A stretch of DNA of 64,000 nt from Selenomonas sp. (lineage in GTDB: Bacteria; Bacillota; Negativicutes; Selenomonadales; Selenomonadaceae). The stretch is taken from the NCBI GenBank assembly GCA_022482925.1, contig JAKVOG010000002.1, positions 248,001 through 312,000 on the forward strand, in the 5' to 3' direction. This document shows positions 11,316 to 21,426 of the stretch, one piece after another. Every line of letters begins with the position of its first letter. Positions within the stretch are counted from its first letter, which is position 1. Under the pieces are notes generated by a model. The model did no database searches, was not told the origin of the DNA, and worked only from the letters and a program-made list of their open reading frames with translations. Made by a program: the position numbers and the translations under genes.

Positions 11316-12086
11316 ATGAAAAAGATATTGATTATCGAAGATGATCAGGAAATCGCTGAACTGGAACGCGACTACCTGGAAGCATCACAGATGCAGGTAA
11401 CCATCATTAACGATGGCCTTGAAGGCAGGAAAGTGGCTATGTCCGAAGCATTTGACCTGGCGATTCTTGATCTCATGCTGCCGGGGCTCGATGGATTCAA
11501 TCTTTGCCGGGATATCCGGCAGCATTATGATTACCCTATCGTAATCGTATCGGCCAGACAGACTGACATTGATAAGATCCGTACGTTCGGTCTGGGCGCA
11601 GATGACTATATGACGAAGCCCTTCAGTCCCAGTGAAATGGTTGCACGGGTCAAGGCACATCTGGCGCGTTATGAACAGCTCAAGCAAAACGCCGATCAAT
11701 CCGAACTATCGGAGCAGCTGAAGTGTGGTGGTCTTATCGTGGAGCCGGCTAAGCATCGGGTCCTGCTTAACGGCGAAGAGATTATGCTGCCGAACCGCGA
11801 ATTTGAGCTTTTGGTTTTCCTCATGCAGAATCGTGGCATCGTATTCAGCCGGAATAAATTGTTTGAAACGATTTGGGGGCTGGACGCATTGGGGGATACA
11901 GCGACTGTTGCTGTTCATATCAACCGGCTGCGGGAGAAAATTGAAACCGACACAGCCAATCCTTATTATATCGAAACCATTCGTGGCGCTGGTTATCGTT
12001 TCGCAATAAGGAACGGGGGCAGGACAGCGTATGAGCAGGTGGCATCTGGCACACTTATCGGTTCGCAAGCGTCTGTTATTCAATAA
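11316..12086 (+). CDS. OmpR-family response regulator
   Basis: MKKILIIEDDQEIAELERDYLEA receiver, LDLMLPGLDGF, C-terminal winged-helix VHINRLREKIE. Confidence 0.93.
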   Translation: MKKILIIEDDQEIAELERDYLEASQMQVTIINDGLEGRKVAMSEAFDLAILDLMLPGLDGFNLCRDIRQHYDYPIVIVSARQTDIDKIRTFGLGADDYMTKPFSPSEMVARVKAHLARYEQLKQNADQSELSEQLKCGGLIVEPAKHRVLLNGEEIMLPNREFELLVFLMQNRGIVFSRNKLFETIWGLDALGDTATVAVHINRLREKIETDTANPYYIETIRGAGYRFAIRNGGRTAYEQVASGTLIGSQASVIQ

Positions 12087-13542
12087 TTTTATTATGGTAT
12101 TAGTTCCCTGTACTGCTTCTGGTAATCAGTAGTACGGCATTTTTATGGGATTGCGGGCGACAGGTAACTTCCGGGATCGTGAAATTGAGCTTGTATGGCC
12201 GGAGGCTGGTGATTCGGCAGCAATCCAGCTGGGACTCAGTCATCTGCGGGCGCATGTGGATTGGAAATGGAAGGATAACAGTGCAGGAGCAATCCATCGA
12301 CATGTTGCCACATTGGAGCGTGCCGGGATTCAGGTTGCAGTTCTGGATAATGGGCAGGAAGTCTACGAGACGATCCCGGGAACGGCTGACTCCTTACTGG
12401 CAGACTCCTATGAGCTCGCGCCACAGCAGGGAAATGCCCTTGTTTGGGATGAAAAGGGACTGATGTTTCGCTATCTTTCAGAAGATGAGCAGTCGATAGC
12501 GGTAGCAATTGGACCGGTTCCTTTTGAAATCGGGCGAAGTTACTTCCCGGATTCCATTGAAGATATCCTGGCAAATATTGCTGTCGTTGCTATGATTATG
12601 GCAGTCCTGGTGATTGCCATAACTGGGGTATTCCTGGCCAGAAACCTTTCACGTAAAATCCTGGCACCATTGGAGGAACTGCGTCAGTCGGCCAAATGCA
12701 TTGAGCATGGTGATTATGAGAAGCCTGTTCGTGTATATAGTTCTGATGAACTCGGTGAGACCGCAGCTGTATTTGAATCCATGCGGCAGCAGCTGCAGGA
12801 AAACCGGCAACTGCGGCTGGTCTATGAAAAGAACCGTCAGGAACTGTTGGCAGGAATCGCACATGATCTGGCGACCCCGCTGACCAAGATCACCGGCTAT
12901 ACCAGCGGGCTGTTGGAAGGAATAGCAGATACGCCCGAAAAACAGCGTCATTATCTCGAACTGGTCAGGAGAACCAGCCAGTCCATGGCACAGCTGGTGC
13001 AGAACTTGTTCCTGTTCTCGAAACTGGAACTGGGCAAAGTTGTGTTTCAATGGCAGATCGTAGACCTGGCTGAACTGCTCAATGAATTTGTAGACAGTCA
13101 GGCTTATGTTCTGGCTGAGCAGGGATTTCAGTTGACTTGCAGGGTCGATGCATCATTAGTTGAGCCGATACTGGTCCGGATCGATCCTACCCAGTTCCGG
13201 CGCGTACTGGATAATATCCTCAGCAATAGCATTAAATACAAAGAGGAAGGCTCTGATGGCTGGCTGAACATAAACCTGCATATACAGGGTAATGCCTATC
13301 AGATTGAGTTTACAGATGGAGGTCGTGGGGTATCTTCTGAGGAACTTTCGAGGCTGTTTGAGACCTTTTATCGTACCGACAAAGCCAGAAGCGCTGCTGC
13401 CAAGGGCAACGGTCTGGGACTTGCTGTCACCAAGAAAATCATCGAGGGGATGCAAGGCGAAGTATGGGCCGAAGCAGCCCGGCCAAAAGGCCTGAAAATT
13501 TGCATAACCCTTCCCCGATTGTCGCCGGAGATATATCTTTGA
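12031..13542 (+). CDS. Sensor histidine kinase, frameshifted in the N-terminal TM region
   Basis: HAMP, GIAHDLATPLTKITGYTSGLLEG H-box, KGNGLGLAVTKKIIEGM G-box; N-terminus MSRWHLAHLSVRKRLLFNN overlaps the RR gene; frame lost near 12110-12150. Confidence 0.88.
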
Positions 13543-13656
13543 GAGAAGGCAGGACAGGGAAAGAGAATGATGATTTGTTTTGAGCTGAATTGACGTTGTA
13601 AGTATCATCAATGCTTCATCACAGACCGATTCGGACATAGCTGTCGTATGTAAAGC

Positions 13657-13693
13657 AACAAAAGCTCTCCAGTAATATGGGGAGCTTTTTTGA
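13657..13693 (+). terminator. Intrinsic terminator after two-component system
   Basis: aaagctctccagtaatatggggagctttttt. Confidence 0.85.
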
Positions 13694-13905
13694 TGGCGAA
13701 AAGTTGTTGGAGATGGTGTATAATATTATGGTATTGTAAAATTTATAAGGGGGTATGATTTTGCGTGTATTGAAGAGAACCGTAGGACATTTTATACAAT
13801 CTGATAATTCTGATAATTTGATAAAATTGTAAAAGCTGTAGAATAAGGGCTTCCGTGATTTTAATTTGGAGTGCTCTGTAAAAAATAAAGCTAATTTAAT
13901 TGGCT

Positions 13906-15416
13906 CTTCACTAGCATGTGTGGGTAAAACCACCATGCAAAAATCTTTCTAACGCCTTATGCCGTATAGGCTGCCGGGCGATTCGGCAAGGGGATGTTTA
14001 TATTGGAGCAAACCAGCAGTATCATATCGAGCATATTCTGTATATTCCGGAAGCCAAATGAGCGCCGGATTATCAGCTTGATTTTATTGTTGTTTGCCTC
14101 AATTCTGGCATTGCTAATCTGTTGACGGATGGTGTTCAGAATATGCTCGCGGTGCCGCATGATTTTCTTCTGTAGCTCCACGAACTCTGGGATTCGACAG
14201 TGCCGTGCCCATTTAACCCATCCGATAAGCGCTGCATCTGCCTCCTCAACATCCGTCATGTGAAGGATGAGCCGTAAGGCTTCCTTGAGTTTATATGCTC
14301 TGTACAGGCGGTTGTCTGAGAGCTGGATGAGTTCTAACTTGGCCTTCTGAGTCTCAGTTAGGTTCTCTGGCGCCTTGCCTAACGCAAAGGTAGCGCCTTT
14401 GATGGATTTAGCCTTTTCCTTGGCGGCAGCGGCCTCAGCGGCTTGCTGGTCATCTTTCTTGGGGCGGCCAGCCTTCTGACGCTTCGGATAAGATTGGGCA
14501 GCGTCACGAGCTTCGTGCCAACTCTGTTTGCGGACAGCATCCAAAGCCTCCATAGCCCATTCCACCACATGGAATGCGTCTACACAGCGCTCACAATTTG
14601 GCAGATACTTGTTTACGCAGTCCGTAATCCATCTGGCACCGTCAGCACTGACAACCTTGATAGATTCCCGCTGCTCCTTGCTCAGAAGTTCCATGAAGAG
14701 CGTAAGGACAGCCTTACCTTTTCCCTCATGCACCCAGACCACAGTATTGTTCTCATGGTTGACTACCACGGTGAGATACTTATGGCCTTTACGGTAGCTG
14801 GTTTCATCTATGCCGATAACGCGGAGGCCATCTAGGCGCTTGTGCATATCCGGCTCGATGTCCTGATGTACCCGGGAGATGATATTGCCTACAGTATCCC
14901 AGGCAATACGCATGTAGGCAGCTACAGCAGACTTGTTTAGCTGGGTGGCCAGCCAGGCAGTGCTGTACTCAAAATCCTTGGTAAAGCCAGAGTTGTGGAA
15001 AGCCCAGGGGACGCTGGCAACTACGACACCGTGCTGAGGGCAGCAGATACGCGGGCAGGCAGATTCAATCTCAACCAGCACACCGCCGAAGTCCATAGCA
15101 CGCCATCTGCGCGTAATGCCATGATGGTCGTACCCCGGACATTTACAGCCACAGTGAGGGCAGCGATGCTGAAGGCGCTTATGCGGACGGGCCTTGATAA
15201 GAAGGTGCTGGACATTGCTTTCGTCACACCAAACATTGGCATCTTCGACAACGATGCCCTTGACATTTAAAAGATTCTTACATAAAGTAGAAGTAGAGAC
15301 CATCTGTATCCTCCCAGTGAAGAGTTGTGTAGGAACTTCTACTTTACCACGGATACAGGTGGTTTTTCTATATTCAGTTAACTAGCCCGGCTTTCTACCC
15401 ACACATGGTAGTGAAG
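13906..15416 (-). mobile_element. ISL3-family insertion sequence
   Basis: Transposase flanked by inverted ends cttcactagcatgtgtgggtaaaa / ttctacccacacatggtagtgaag (2 mismatches in about 24 bp). Confidence 0.85.
13957..15303 (-). CDS. ISL3-family transposase
   Basis: N-terminal zinc finger CPHCGCKCPGYDHHG; VIGIDETSYRKGHKYLTVV DDE motif; VVSADGARWITDCVNKYLPN. Confidence 0.93.
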   Translation of the reverse strand: MVSTSTLCKNLLNVKGIVVEDANVWCDESNVQHLLIKARPHKRLQHRCPHCGCKCPGYDHHGITRRWRAMDFGGVLVEIESACPRICCPQHGVVVASVPWAFHNSGFTKDFEYSTAWLATQLNKSAVAAYMRIAWDTVGNIISRVHQDIEPDMHKRLDGLRVIGIDETSYRKGHKYLTVVVNHENNTVVWVHEGKGKAVLTLFMELLSKEQRESIKVVSADGARWITDCVNKYLPNCERCVDAFHVVEWAMEALDAVRKQSWHEARDAAQSYPKRQKAGRPKKDDQQAAEAAAAKEKAKSIKGATFALGKAPENLTETQKAKLELIQLSDNRLYRAYKLKEALRLILHMTDVEEADAALIGWVKWARHCRIPEFVELQKKIMRHREHILNTIRQQISNARIEANNNKIKLIIRRSFGFRNIQNMLDMILLVCSNINIPLPNRPAAYTA

Positions 15417-15571
15417 CCTCATAAATATAATTGAAAGACACCTCGAGGATAGATCTGGAAGTTTATCTTCGGGGTGTCGTCTATTTCTGCGCATATATGA
15501 TATAGTATAGATAATGGATGGAAGTTGCTGTCCAATGGCCGTATCGGATGTCCTTATAGGGGGAGATAGAT

Positions 15572-15967
15572 ATGCGTTTATGGCATGTTGATTTAATTGA
15601 ATGTCTGCCACGGCAGCAATTGCTGGGGCAGCATCGCGAGTGCTGCGCATTGCGTGGAAGGGGCTGGGGCCGCCCACATGCTACCGTGAATTATGTATTC
15701 CGCTATTCACCACGAATGCTCTATGACTATCACATCCGGGTCATGGCTGAAATGAAACGACGTGGCTATGATCCAGATCCCTGTTGGCTGGATGCTCGCT
15801 ATCGTGGCAAGGTCCTGCAATATGCACCGTATACTCCAGTCTCTGGGCCTTTGCTGAAAGGATACCCTGAACATGATGCAGAGTATTTGGTTCAATGTCT
15901 GGAAAATCTGCAACGTAAGGGAATTAACTTGAACAAAGAAATAAGATTAAAGGAGACGCTGTCTTGA
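15572..15967 (+). CDS. TIGR02328-type / pyrimidine-dimer glycosylase-like protein
   Basis: MRLWHVDLIECLPRQQLLGQHRECCALRGRGWG ... HATVNYVF. Confidence 0.75.
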   Translation: MRLWHVDLIECLPRQQLLGQHRECCALRGRGWGRPHATVNYVFRYSPRMLYDYHIRVMAEMKRRGYDPDPCWLDARYRGKVLQYAPYTPVSGPLLKGYPEHDAEYLVQCLENLQRKGINLNKEIRLKETLS

Positions 15968-16009
15968 TGGCGAATGAATATATAGGAATAGAAAGCGAGG
16001 AATTATTTT

Positions 16010-16092
16010 ATGTATATTGTGATTGAGAAAAGGCTTACGATGATCCGGGATCATCTGTCAGGCTTCCATCTGCTTTGCCTTGTTGTGGTGCT
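16010..16092 (+). pseudogene. Possible 5' stub of a secreted-protein gene, candidate signal peptide of the disrupted autotransporter
   Basis: RBS then MYIVIEKRLTMIRDHLSGFHLLCLVVVL, basic N-region plus hydrophobic core, then IS3-like sequence. Confidence 0.4.
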
Positions 16093-16166
16093 ATGTCAAG
16101 ATTTAGCACAAATTAAAATGAGAACTTCTTAATATTTTTATGGACAATTGTCCATTTGAGCATTTT

Positions 16167-16413
16167 TTAGTCTTTGCGTAATGATTTTTCATAAAGCTGC
16201 TCAAACTGATTAGGCGATATATAGTTACAATGGCTGTGTATACGCACAGTATTGTAAAATGACTCTATGTATTCAAATACAAGGCGTCGTGCCTGTTCGT
16301 AATCTAATATCTTGAAGCGATTGAGCCATTCACGCTTTATGAGCGCATGAAATGACTCGATGCAAGCATTGTCCCAAGGATAGGCTTTCTTAGAAAAACT
16401 ATGCTTCATGCCA
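16167..16413 (-). pseudogene. IS3-family transposase (integrase) C-terminal remnant, truncated by IS256 element
   Basis: LPGMKHSFSKKAYPWDNACIESFHALIKREWLNRFKILDYEQARRLVFEYIESFYNTVRIHSHCNYISPNQFEQ. Confidence 0.88.
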
Positions 16414-17779
16414 GGGAGTGTATAATAAACTGTGTAAGTAAGACACCAGCAGTTTAGATTATGCTCCCCTGTCGGGGATGTCAAACACATGCGGAGGTAA
16501 TGAATTTATGTCGAAGAAACAACCCACACGTGGCGAGTCCCTGGCTAAGGCTATCATCAGTGAATATAAGCCCAAGACCGTTGAAGATATGCAGAACGCC
16601 CTTAAAGATGTTTTTGGGCCAATGTTTGAGGCCATGCTGAATGGTGAAATGGAAAATCATCTCGGTTATGAGGCTAATGAGCGTAATGAAAAAGAAACGA
16701 CCAATCGCCGCAACGGTTATACGCATAAGACGCTCAAGACGTCCGCAGGAGAAGTCCCAATCGATGTTCCACGTGATCGGGATGGCTCCTTTGAGCCTCA
16801 AGTCGTACAAAAGCGTCAAAAGGACGTCTCTTCCATTGAGGGCAAGGTGCTTGCCATGTATGCCCGTGGTATGAGTCAGAGGGATATCTCGTCGACCATT
16901 GACGACATCTACGGTTTCAAGCTGTCTGCCGGTCAGATCTCCAATATCACGGATTGTGTTTTGGATGAGCTGACCGAGTGGCAAAATCGGCCACTGAAGG
17001 CATTCTATCCTTTTGTGTTTGTTGATTGCATCTACGTTTCCATGCGTACGGAGCAAGGTGTTTCAGACCAGGCTGTGTACGTTATTTTGGGATACGATTT
17101 GAAGGGCAAAAAAGATATCCTTGGTTTGTGGATGGGCGATACAGAAAGCAAGCATCGATGGATGCAGGTGTTTGATGAAATCAAATCCCGCGGAGTTCAG
17201 GATATCGGCTTCATTTCGATGGATGGTGTAAGCGGACTTGAAGATGGAGTGAAGTCCATCTTCAAGAATGTCGTCGTGCAACGCTGCATCGTGCACCTAG
17301 TCCGTAACTCACTGAAATACGTGCCTAGCAAAGATTACAAGGCCTTTACCGCACAGCTCAAGAAGATCTATGGAGCAGTCAATCTGAAAGCAGCCCAGGC
17401 TGAGTTCGAGCGGTTCTGTGATACCTGGAGTAAGTATCCGGGAGCCATCCGTGTGTGGAAGGACAACTTCCGACACGTAGAGCAACTGTTCAATTACGGC
17501 AGCGATGTACGTCGTGTGATGTATACAACCAATGCGATAGAGAGCGTCAACTCGAGCTTCCGTAAAGTTACCAAGAAAGGCTCTTTCAGCAGCGAGACTG
17601 CCGTTTTCAAGGTGTTCTATCTGCGAATCAAGGAACTTTACCAGAAATGGCAAGGGCGCTCGATTCGCAATTGGGCCATGGTGATGAACCAGCTGATTAT
17701 TGACGAACGGGTCGGCGCTATGGTCCAAAAATATCAGGCATCTTTTTAAATTAATTTACACACTTTACTTGACAGTCCC
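16414..17779 (+). mobile_element. IS256-family insertion sequence (copy 1)
   Basis: Imperfect IRs gggagtgtataataaactgtgtaa / ttacacactttacttgacagtccc around a mutator-type transposase; no matching target duplication. Confidence 0.82.
16508..17749 (+). CDS. IS256-family transposase
   Basis: MSKKQPTRGESLAKAI..., VPRDRDGSFEPQVVQKRQKDVSSIEGKVLAMYARGMSQRDI, YTTNAIESVNSSFRK. Confidence 0.95.
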   Translation: MSKKQPTRGESLAKAIISEYKPKTVEDMQNALKDVFGPMFEAMLNGEMENHLGYEANERNEKETTNRRNGYTHKTLKTSAGEVPIDVPRDRDGSFEPQVVQKRQKDVSSIEGKVLAMYARGMSQRDISSTIDDIYGFKLSAGQISNITDCVLDELTEWQNRPLKAFYPFVFVDCIYVSMRTEQGVSDQAVYVILGYDLKGKKDILGLWMGDTESKHRWMQVFDEIKSRGVQDIGFISMDGVSGLEDGVKSIFKNVVVQRCIVHLVRNSLKYVPSKDYKAFTAQLKKIYGAVNLKAAQAEFERFCDTWSKYPGAIRVWKDNFRHVEQLFNYGSDVRRVMYTTNAIESVNSSFRKVTKKGSFSSETAVFKVFYLRIKELYQKWQGRSIRNWAMVMNQLIIDERVGAMVQKYQASF

Positions 17780-18401
17780 GCCTCAAATGAAGGGTATTTA
17801 TCAACATCGCTGTATACCGGAATCAGTACATTCTATGGACTTACGGATAGAAATAGTATCCTGTCTGTTTTGGCATGTTCCCCCTATGATGGCACGAAGC
17901 ATGAAACCTTCAATGGTCCAGCCTATTTCAGCAACCTTGCGATGTTTACAGAGGATATTTCCCTGATAGCGCCAGGATGGGATATTTATTCGACCAAAGC
18001 ATGGTCCCTGGATGCGGCGCAGACGTTATATATGAGCGGTACTTCTATGGCTACGCCAGCGGTGTGTGGTGTACTGGGGCTTGTGCAGCAGGCATATCCT
18101 TATATGAGTGCCAAGCAGCTGGCCGATGTGGTGTTATCTACGACATCGGCATATCCTGTAGATACCTCCCGGCCAACGTATACGATAATGAGTTCAAGCA
18201 ATGTTTTTGGTAAGGTCCTTGATTACGGTATAAATATCATTTGCTATGTCCCGACGGTGAGACCGACAACTCAGGCCGGATGGAAAGCGTTGATCAAGCA
18301 GGTAACGGGATGGGATGAGGAGCTATATACGAAACTGGTCACGGATAATCAGCTTTGTGATCAAGATGGAAATCTGAATTTGAAGCGGATATATTTTTAT
18401 G

Positions 18402-19620
18402 GTCGGTTGTATAATGAAGTTGAACAGTTAATCAAAAAATAAAAATCCATAGTGACTTCCTGTGTTAAAATGGTTTTGCTAAACAACACAAACAAAGGAG
18501 TAATCACTATGGATCAATCCAATTTTAACACAATCGAGGGAAGTCGTAAACAGGGTCACCACCTTACGCTGGATGAGCGTGGCATGATTCAGGCACTCCA
18601 TGAACAGGGCTATTCGCTTCGTGGCATTGCTGCCGCGGTTGGTTGTGCTCACACTACCGTTCATTACGAACTGCGGCGTGGAACACCAGAGCGTAAAGGC
18701 GGCCGTGGCCGAATGCCAAAGTATACGGCTAAGCGCGGCCAGCAGGCGTACAAGGAACATCGCAGGAATGCTAGACGTCCTTGTAAACTTGACAGCGATA
18801 ACTGCGAGCCCTTCATTCAATGGATGGTGGAACATGTCCGCAAGAACCGATGGTCATTGGATACCTGTGTCGGCCATGCCAGGCTGCAAAACTTGTTTCA
18901 GCCGGAGCAGATTCCCTGCACCAAAACGCTCTACAATATGCTCTGGGCTGGCAAGCTGCCGCTTTCTCTTTTTGATGTTCCACAAGCGCTGGGGCGTAAG
19001 CAACACCGAAAATGGAATCGCAAGAACAAGCGCATGAAAGGCCGTAGTATTGAAGATCGCCCGGCTATCGTCAGCGAAGGAACCGAGATCGGTCATTGGG
19101 AAATCGATACGGTCGTTGGACAACGGGAAGGCCGTGAGGCAGTTGCCTTTACTGCTGTGGAAAAGGTAACGCGCAACTACATAGCTATTCGTATCTCCGG
19201 ACGTACCAGTGCCGGTGTTGAGGATGCGATGAATAAGCTGCAGGATCTATACGGCAAAGAGCGTTTTAGTCAGGTATTCAAGACGATGACCGCTGACAAC
19301 GGCCCGGAATTCGAGACATTATCCAAGTTTGAGAGCCTAGGCACCGCCATCTATTTCGCGCATCCTTACAGCTCATGGGAGCGCCCTCAAAACGAGCGTC
19401 ATAATGGTCTGCTGAGGGATTTCATTCCCAAGGGTAAATCGATAGAGCCATTCAGCGATGAAGATGTCTTGAATATGGCCGATATGCTGAACCAGCGTCC
19501 GCGTCGCATTCTTGGCTACCATACGCCAACGGAGCTATTCGACCGTTTTCTCGATGAAGTTTATACTATTGATAATATTTCTTGATTAAATTAGTGTTCA
19601 ATTTGCACTTGCAATTTACC
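18402..19620 (+). mobile_element. IS30-family insertion sequence with 14-bp target duplication
   Basis: gatatatttttatg at 18388..18401 and 19621..19634; loosely matching ends ggtcggttgtataatgaagttgaaca / rc ggtaaattgcaagtgcaaattgaaca. Confidence 0.8.
18509..19585 (+). CDS. IS30-family transposase
   Basis: HHLTLDERGMIQALHEQGYSLRGIAAAVGCAHTTVHYELRR; GHWEIDTVVGQREGREAVAFTAVEK; TADNGPEF; NERHNGLLRDFIPKG. Confidence 0.96.
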   Translation: MDQSNFNTIEGSRKQGHHLTLDERGMIQALHEQGYSLRGIAAAVGCAHTTVHYELRRGTPERKGGRGRMPKYTAKRGQQAYKEHRRNARRPCKLDSDNCEPFIQWMVEHVRKNRWSLDTCVGHARLQNLFQPEQIPCTKTLYNMLWAGKLPLSLFDVPQALGRKQHRKWNRKNKRMKGRSIEDRPAIVSEGTEIGHWEIDTVVGQREGREAVAFTAVEKVTRNYIAIRISGRTSAGVEDAMNKLQDLYGKERFSQVFKTMTADNGPEFETLSKFESLGTAIYFAHPYSSWERPQNERHNGLLRDFIPKGKSIEPFSDEDVLNMADMLNQRPRRILGYHTPTELFDRFLDEVYTIDNIS

Positions 19621-20621
19621 GATATATTTTTATGATAATGTACCGATGAGTGTAGTATTCGGTCAGGGACTCGTCAATGCTGATTTGGCAACAAATGGTC
19701 TGGGTACGCTCAATGCCAAGCGGCTGACCTCGTCAGACCTGGATACGACTTATGCTTCGGCAGCGAATGGCAGCCAGGCACTCTATAAGGTAGATACTGC
19801 GGGTTATGACAGCGTCTCAGGACGAATGGCCATGGCTTTGCCACCTCATTCGGTTTCGATCATTCCGTCAGCTATGACTGGCGTCTGGGCGAATTCTTCA
19901 GCTATGGGGACAATGCCTTTGCAGCTGTGAACAGCAGTCTTAAGAACAAGGATTATCGACTGGGTATCTATGGCATTCGGGAAAAGGGCCCAAGCCAGAT
20001 TTTTCTGTACCTCGATGCCGGTCGCCAGAACAACGACTCGAAGCGTTATATCAATGCTGGAGCAAACTATATGGCCAAAAGCAGCTACAATAGCAATACC
20101 ATTGAGCTCGGCGGCCGCTATACCTATGATACGGACTGCGGAAAAGCCCATGACTGGCATCGCAAGCCTTACGGAGAGGCTCAGGTGGTTCGTTACAGCC
20201 AGGATGGCTACAACGAAAATGGTGCTGGCGTATGGAATCAGAGTGTGGGCAGCGGCAGCAGCACCTACAGTGCTGCCACGGTTGGCTTCGGTCTTGAGAA
20301 GCGGATGAAGGATGAGGAAATAGAGGTGCATGTTGGCTACAAGCGGGTGCTCTCAGGCAGCGATCCAACCTATCCGGTACACTGGATGGACGGAGGCACG
20401 GAGCACATTGCGCGTGGCAGCGGCCTTGACAAGAATCTGCTGGTTGTGGGCGTGCATGCTGAGCAGAAGCAGGAAGACAACTGGAATCTTTTAGGTGATA
20501 TCGAGCTGGAGCAGGGCCATTCTCAGCAGAATGTTCAGGCATCGGTGATGCTTAAGAAGAGCTGGTAATCTTTTTTCGTTATAAGGGTATTCCAGGTGGA
20601 ATTTTGGTAGATCCTGCTTCG

Positions 20622-20650
20622 TTGACAAAACCGTTCGTTGCACGTATACT
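20622..20650 (+). promoter_or_regulatory. Sigma-70-type promoter upstream of MBL-fold hydrolase
   Basis: TTGACA-17-TATACT. Confidence 0.65.
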
Positions 20651-20713
20651 GAAAGCGATTATTAACCCGTTAATAGTAGAGGTTTTGTAAAAACGACCGA
20701 CAAGGAGCAGACT

Positions 20714-21361
20714 ATGATTTTACAGACAACTGTAGCACAATATATCCCAACGAATGCGTATTTTTATAGTGATGACGATACTCACCATAGTTTTCTTATC
20801 GATCCGGGTGCGGAGGCAGACAAGCTGATCCGGGTGGCGAAAGAGAATGAACTGGTTGTGGACAAGATTCTGCTGACGCATGGACATTTCGATCACATGG
20901 GCGCAGTCATTGCGTTACAGCAAAAATGGGGGATCCCGGTTTGCATGCAGGCGAATGGACGGGCTTATGCGGATAATCCGGACTGGAATCTGTCAGCGCA
21001 GACCAATGTACCAATCCGGCTTAAGGATGTGACGTATCTGGAAGATGATACGGATGTCAACCTTGAGGCTGCGCCGGAGCATCGGCTCCATATCGTGCCA
21101 GTGCCAGGACATACGACCGATGGCTGCGTTTATTACAATCTGAAAGATAACGTTGCCTTTGTTGGTGATTCGGTATTCCTGAACAGCTACGGCCGTACGG
21201 ATATGCCAGGTGGCAGTGAAGAAACGCTTTTGTCCAGTATTGCCAAAGAGATTCTGACTCTTCCGGCTGATATGACGCTTCTGAGCGGACATTCAGAGCC
21301 TACGACGGTGGCGGCTGAGCGCAGGATGCCGTGGTATGGTCCATATCTGAATAAAGATTGA
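20714..21361 (+). CDS. MBL-fold metallo-hydrolase (glyoxalase II-like)
   Basis: LLTHGHFDHMGAV, VPGHTTDGCVYY, LLSGHSEPTT. Confidence 0.9.
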   Translation: MILQTTVAQYIPTNAYFYSDDDTHHSFLIDPGAEADKLIRVAKENELVVDKILLTHGHFDHMGAVIALQQKWGIPVCMQANGRAYADNPDWNLSAQTNVPIRLKDVTYLEDDTDVNLEAAPEHRLHIVPVPGHTTDGCVYYNLKDNVAFVGDSVFLNSYGRTDMPGGSEETLLSSIAKEILTLPADMTLLSGHSEPTTVAAERRMPWYGPYLNKD

Positions 21362-21370
21362 TCCGGTACG

Positions 21371-21412
21371 AACAGGCCCCACATCAAATTGTTGATGTGG
21401 GGCCTGTTTATC
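21371..21412. terminator. Intrinsic terminator between convergent genes
   Basis: aacaggccccacatcaaattgttgatgtggggcctgttt. Confidence 0.88.
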
Positions 21413-21426
21413 TTATGGTGATGTAT

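Larger units (their letters stand above)
17780..20568 (+). pseudogene. Subtilase-type autotransporter serine protease, interrupted by IS30 and lacking its N-terminal part
   Basis: 17780..18401 encodes ...TLYMSGTSMATPAVCGVLGLVQQAYP...NLNLKRIYFY; 19621..20568 continues DNVPMSVVFGQGLVNADLATNG and a beta-barrel ending VMLKKSW. Confidence 0.88.
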
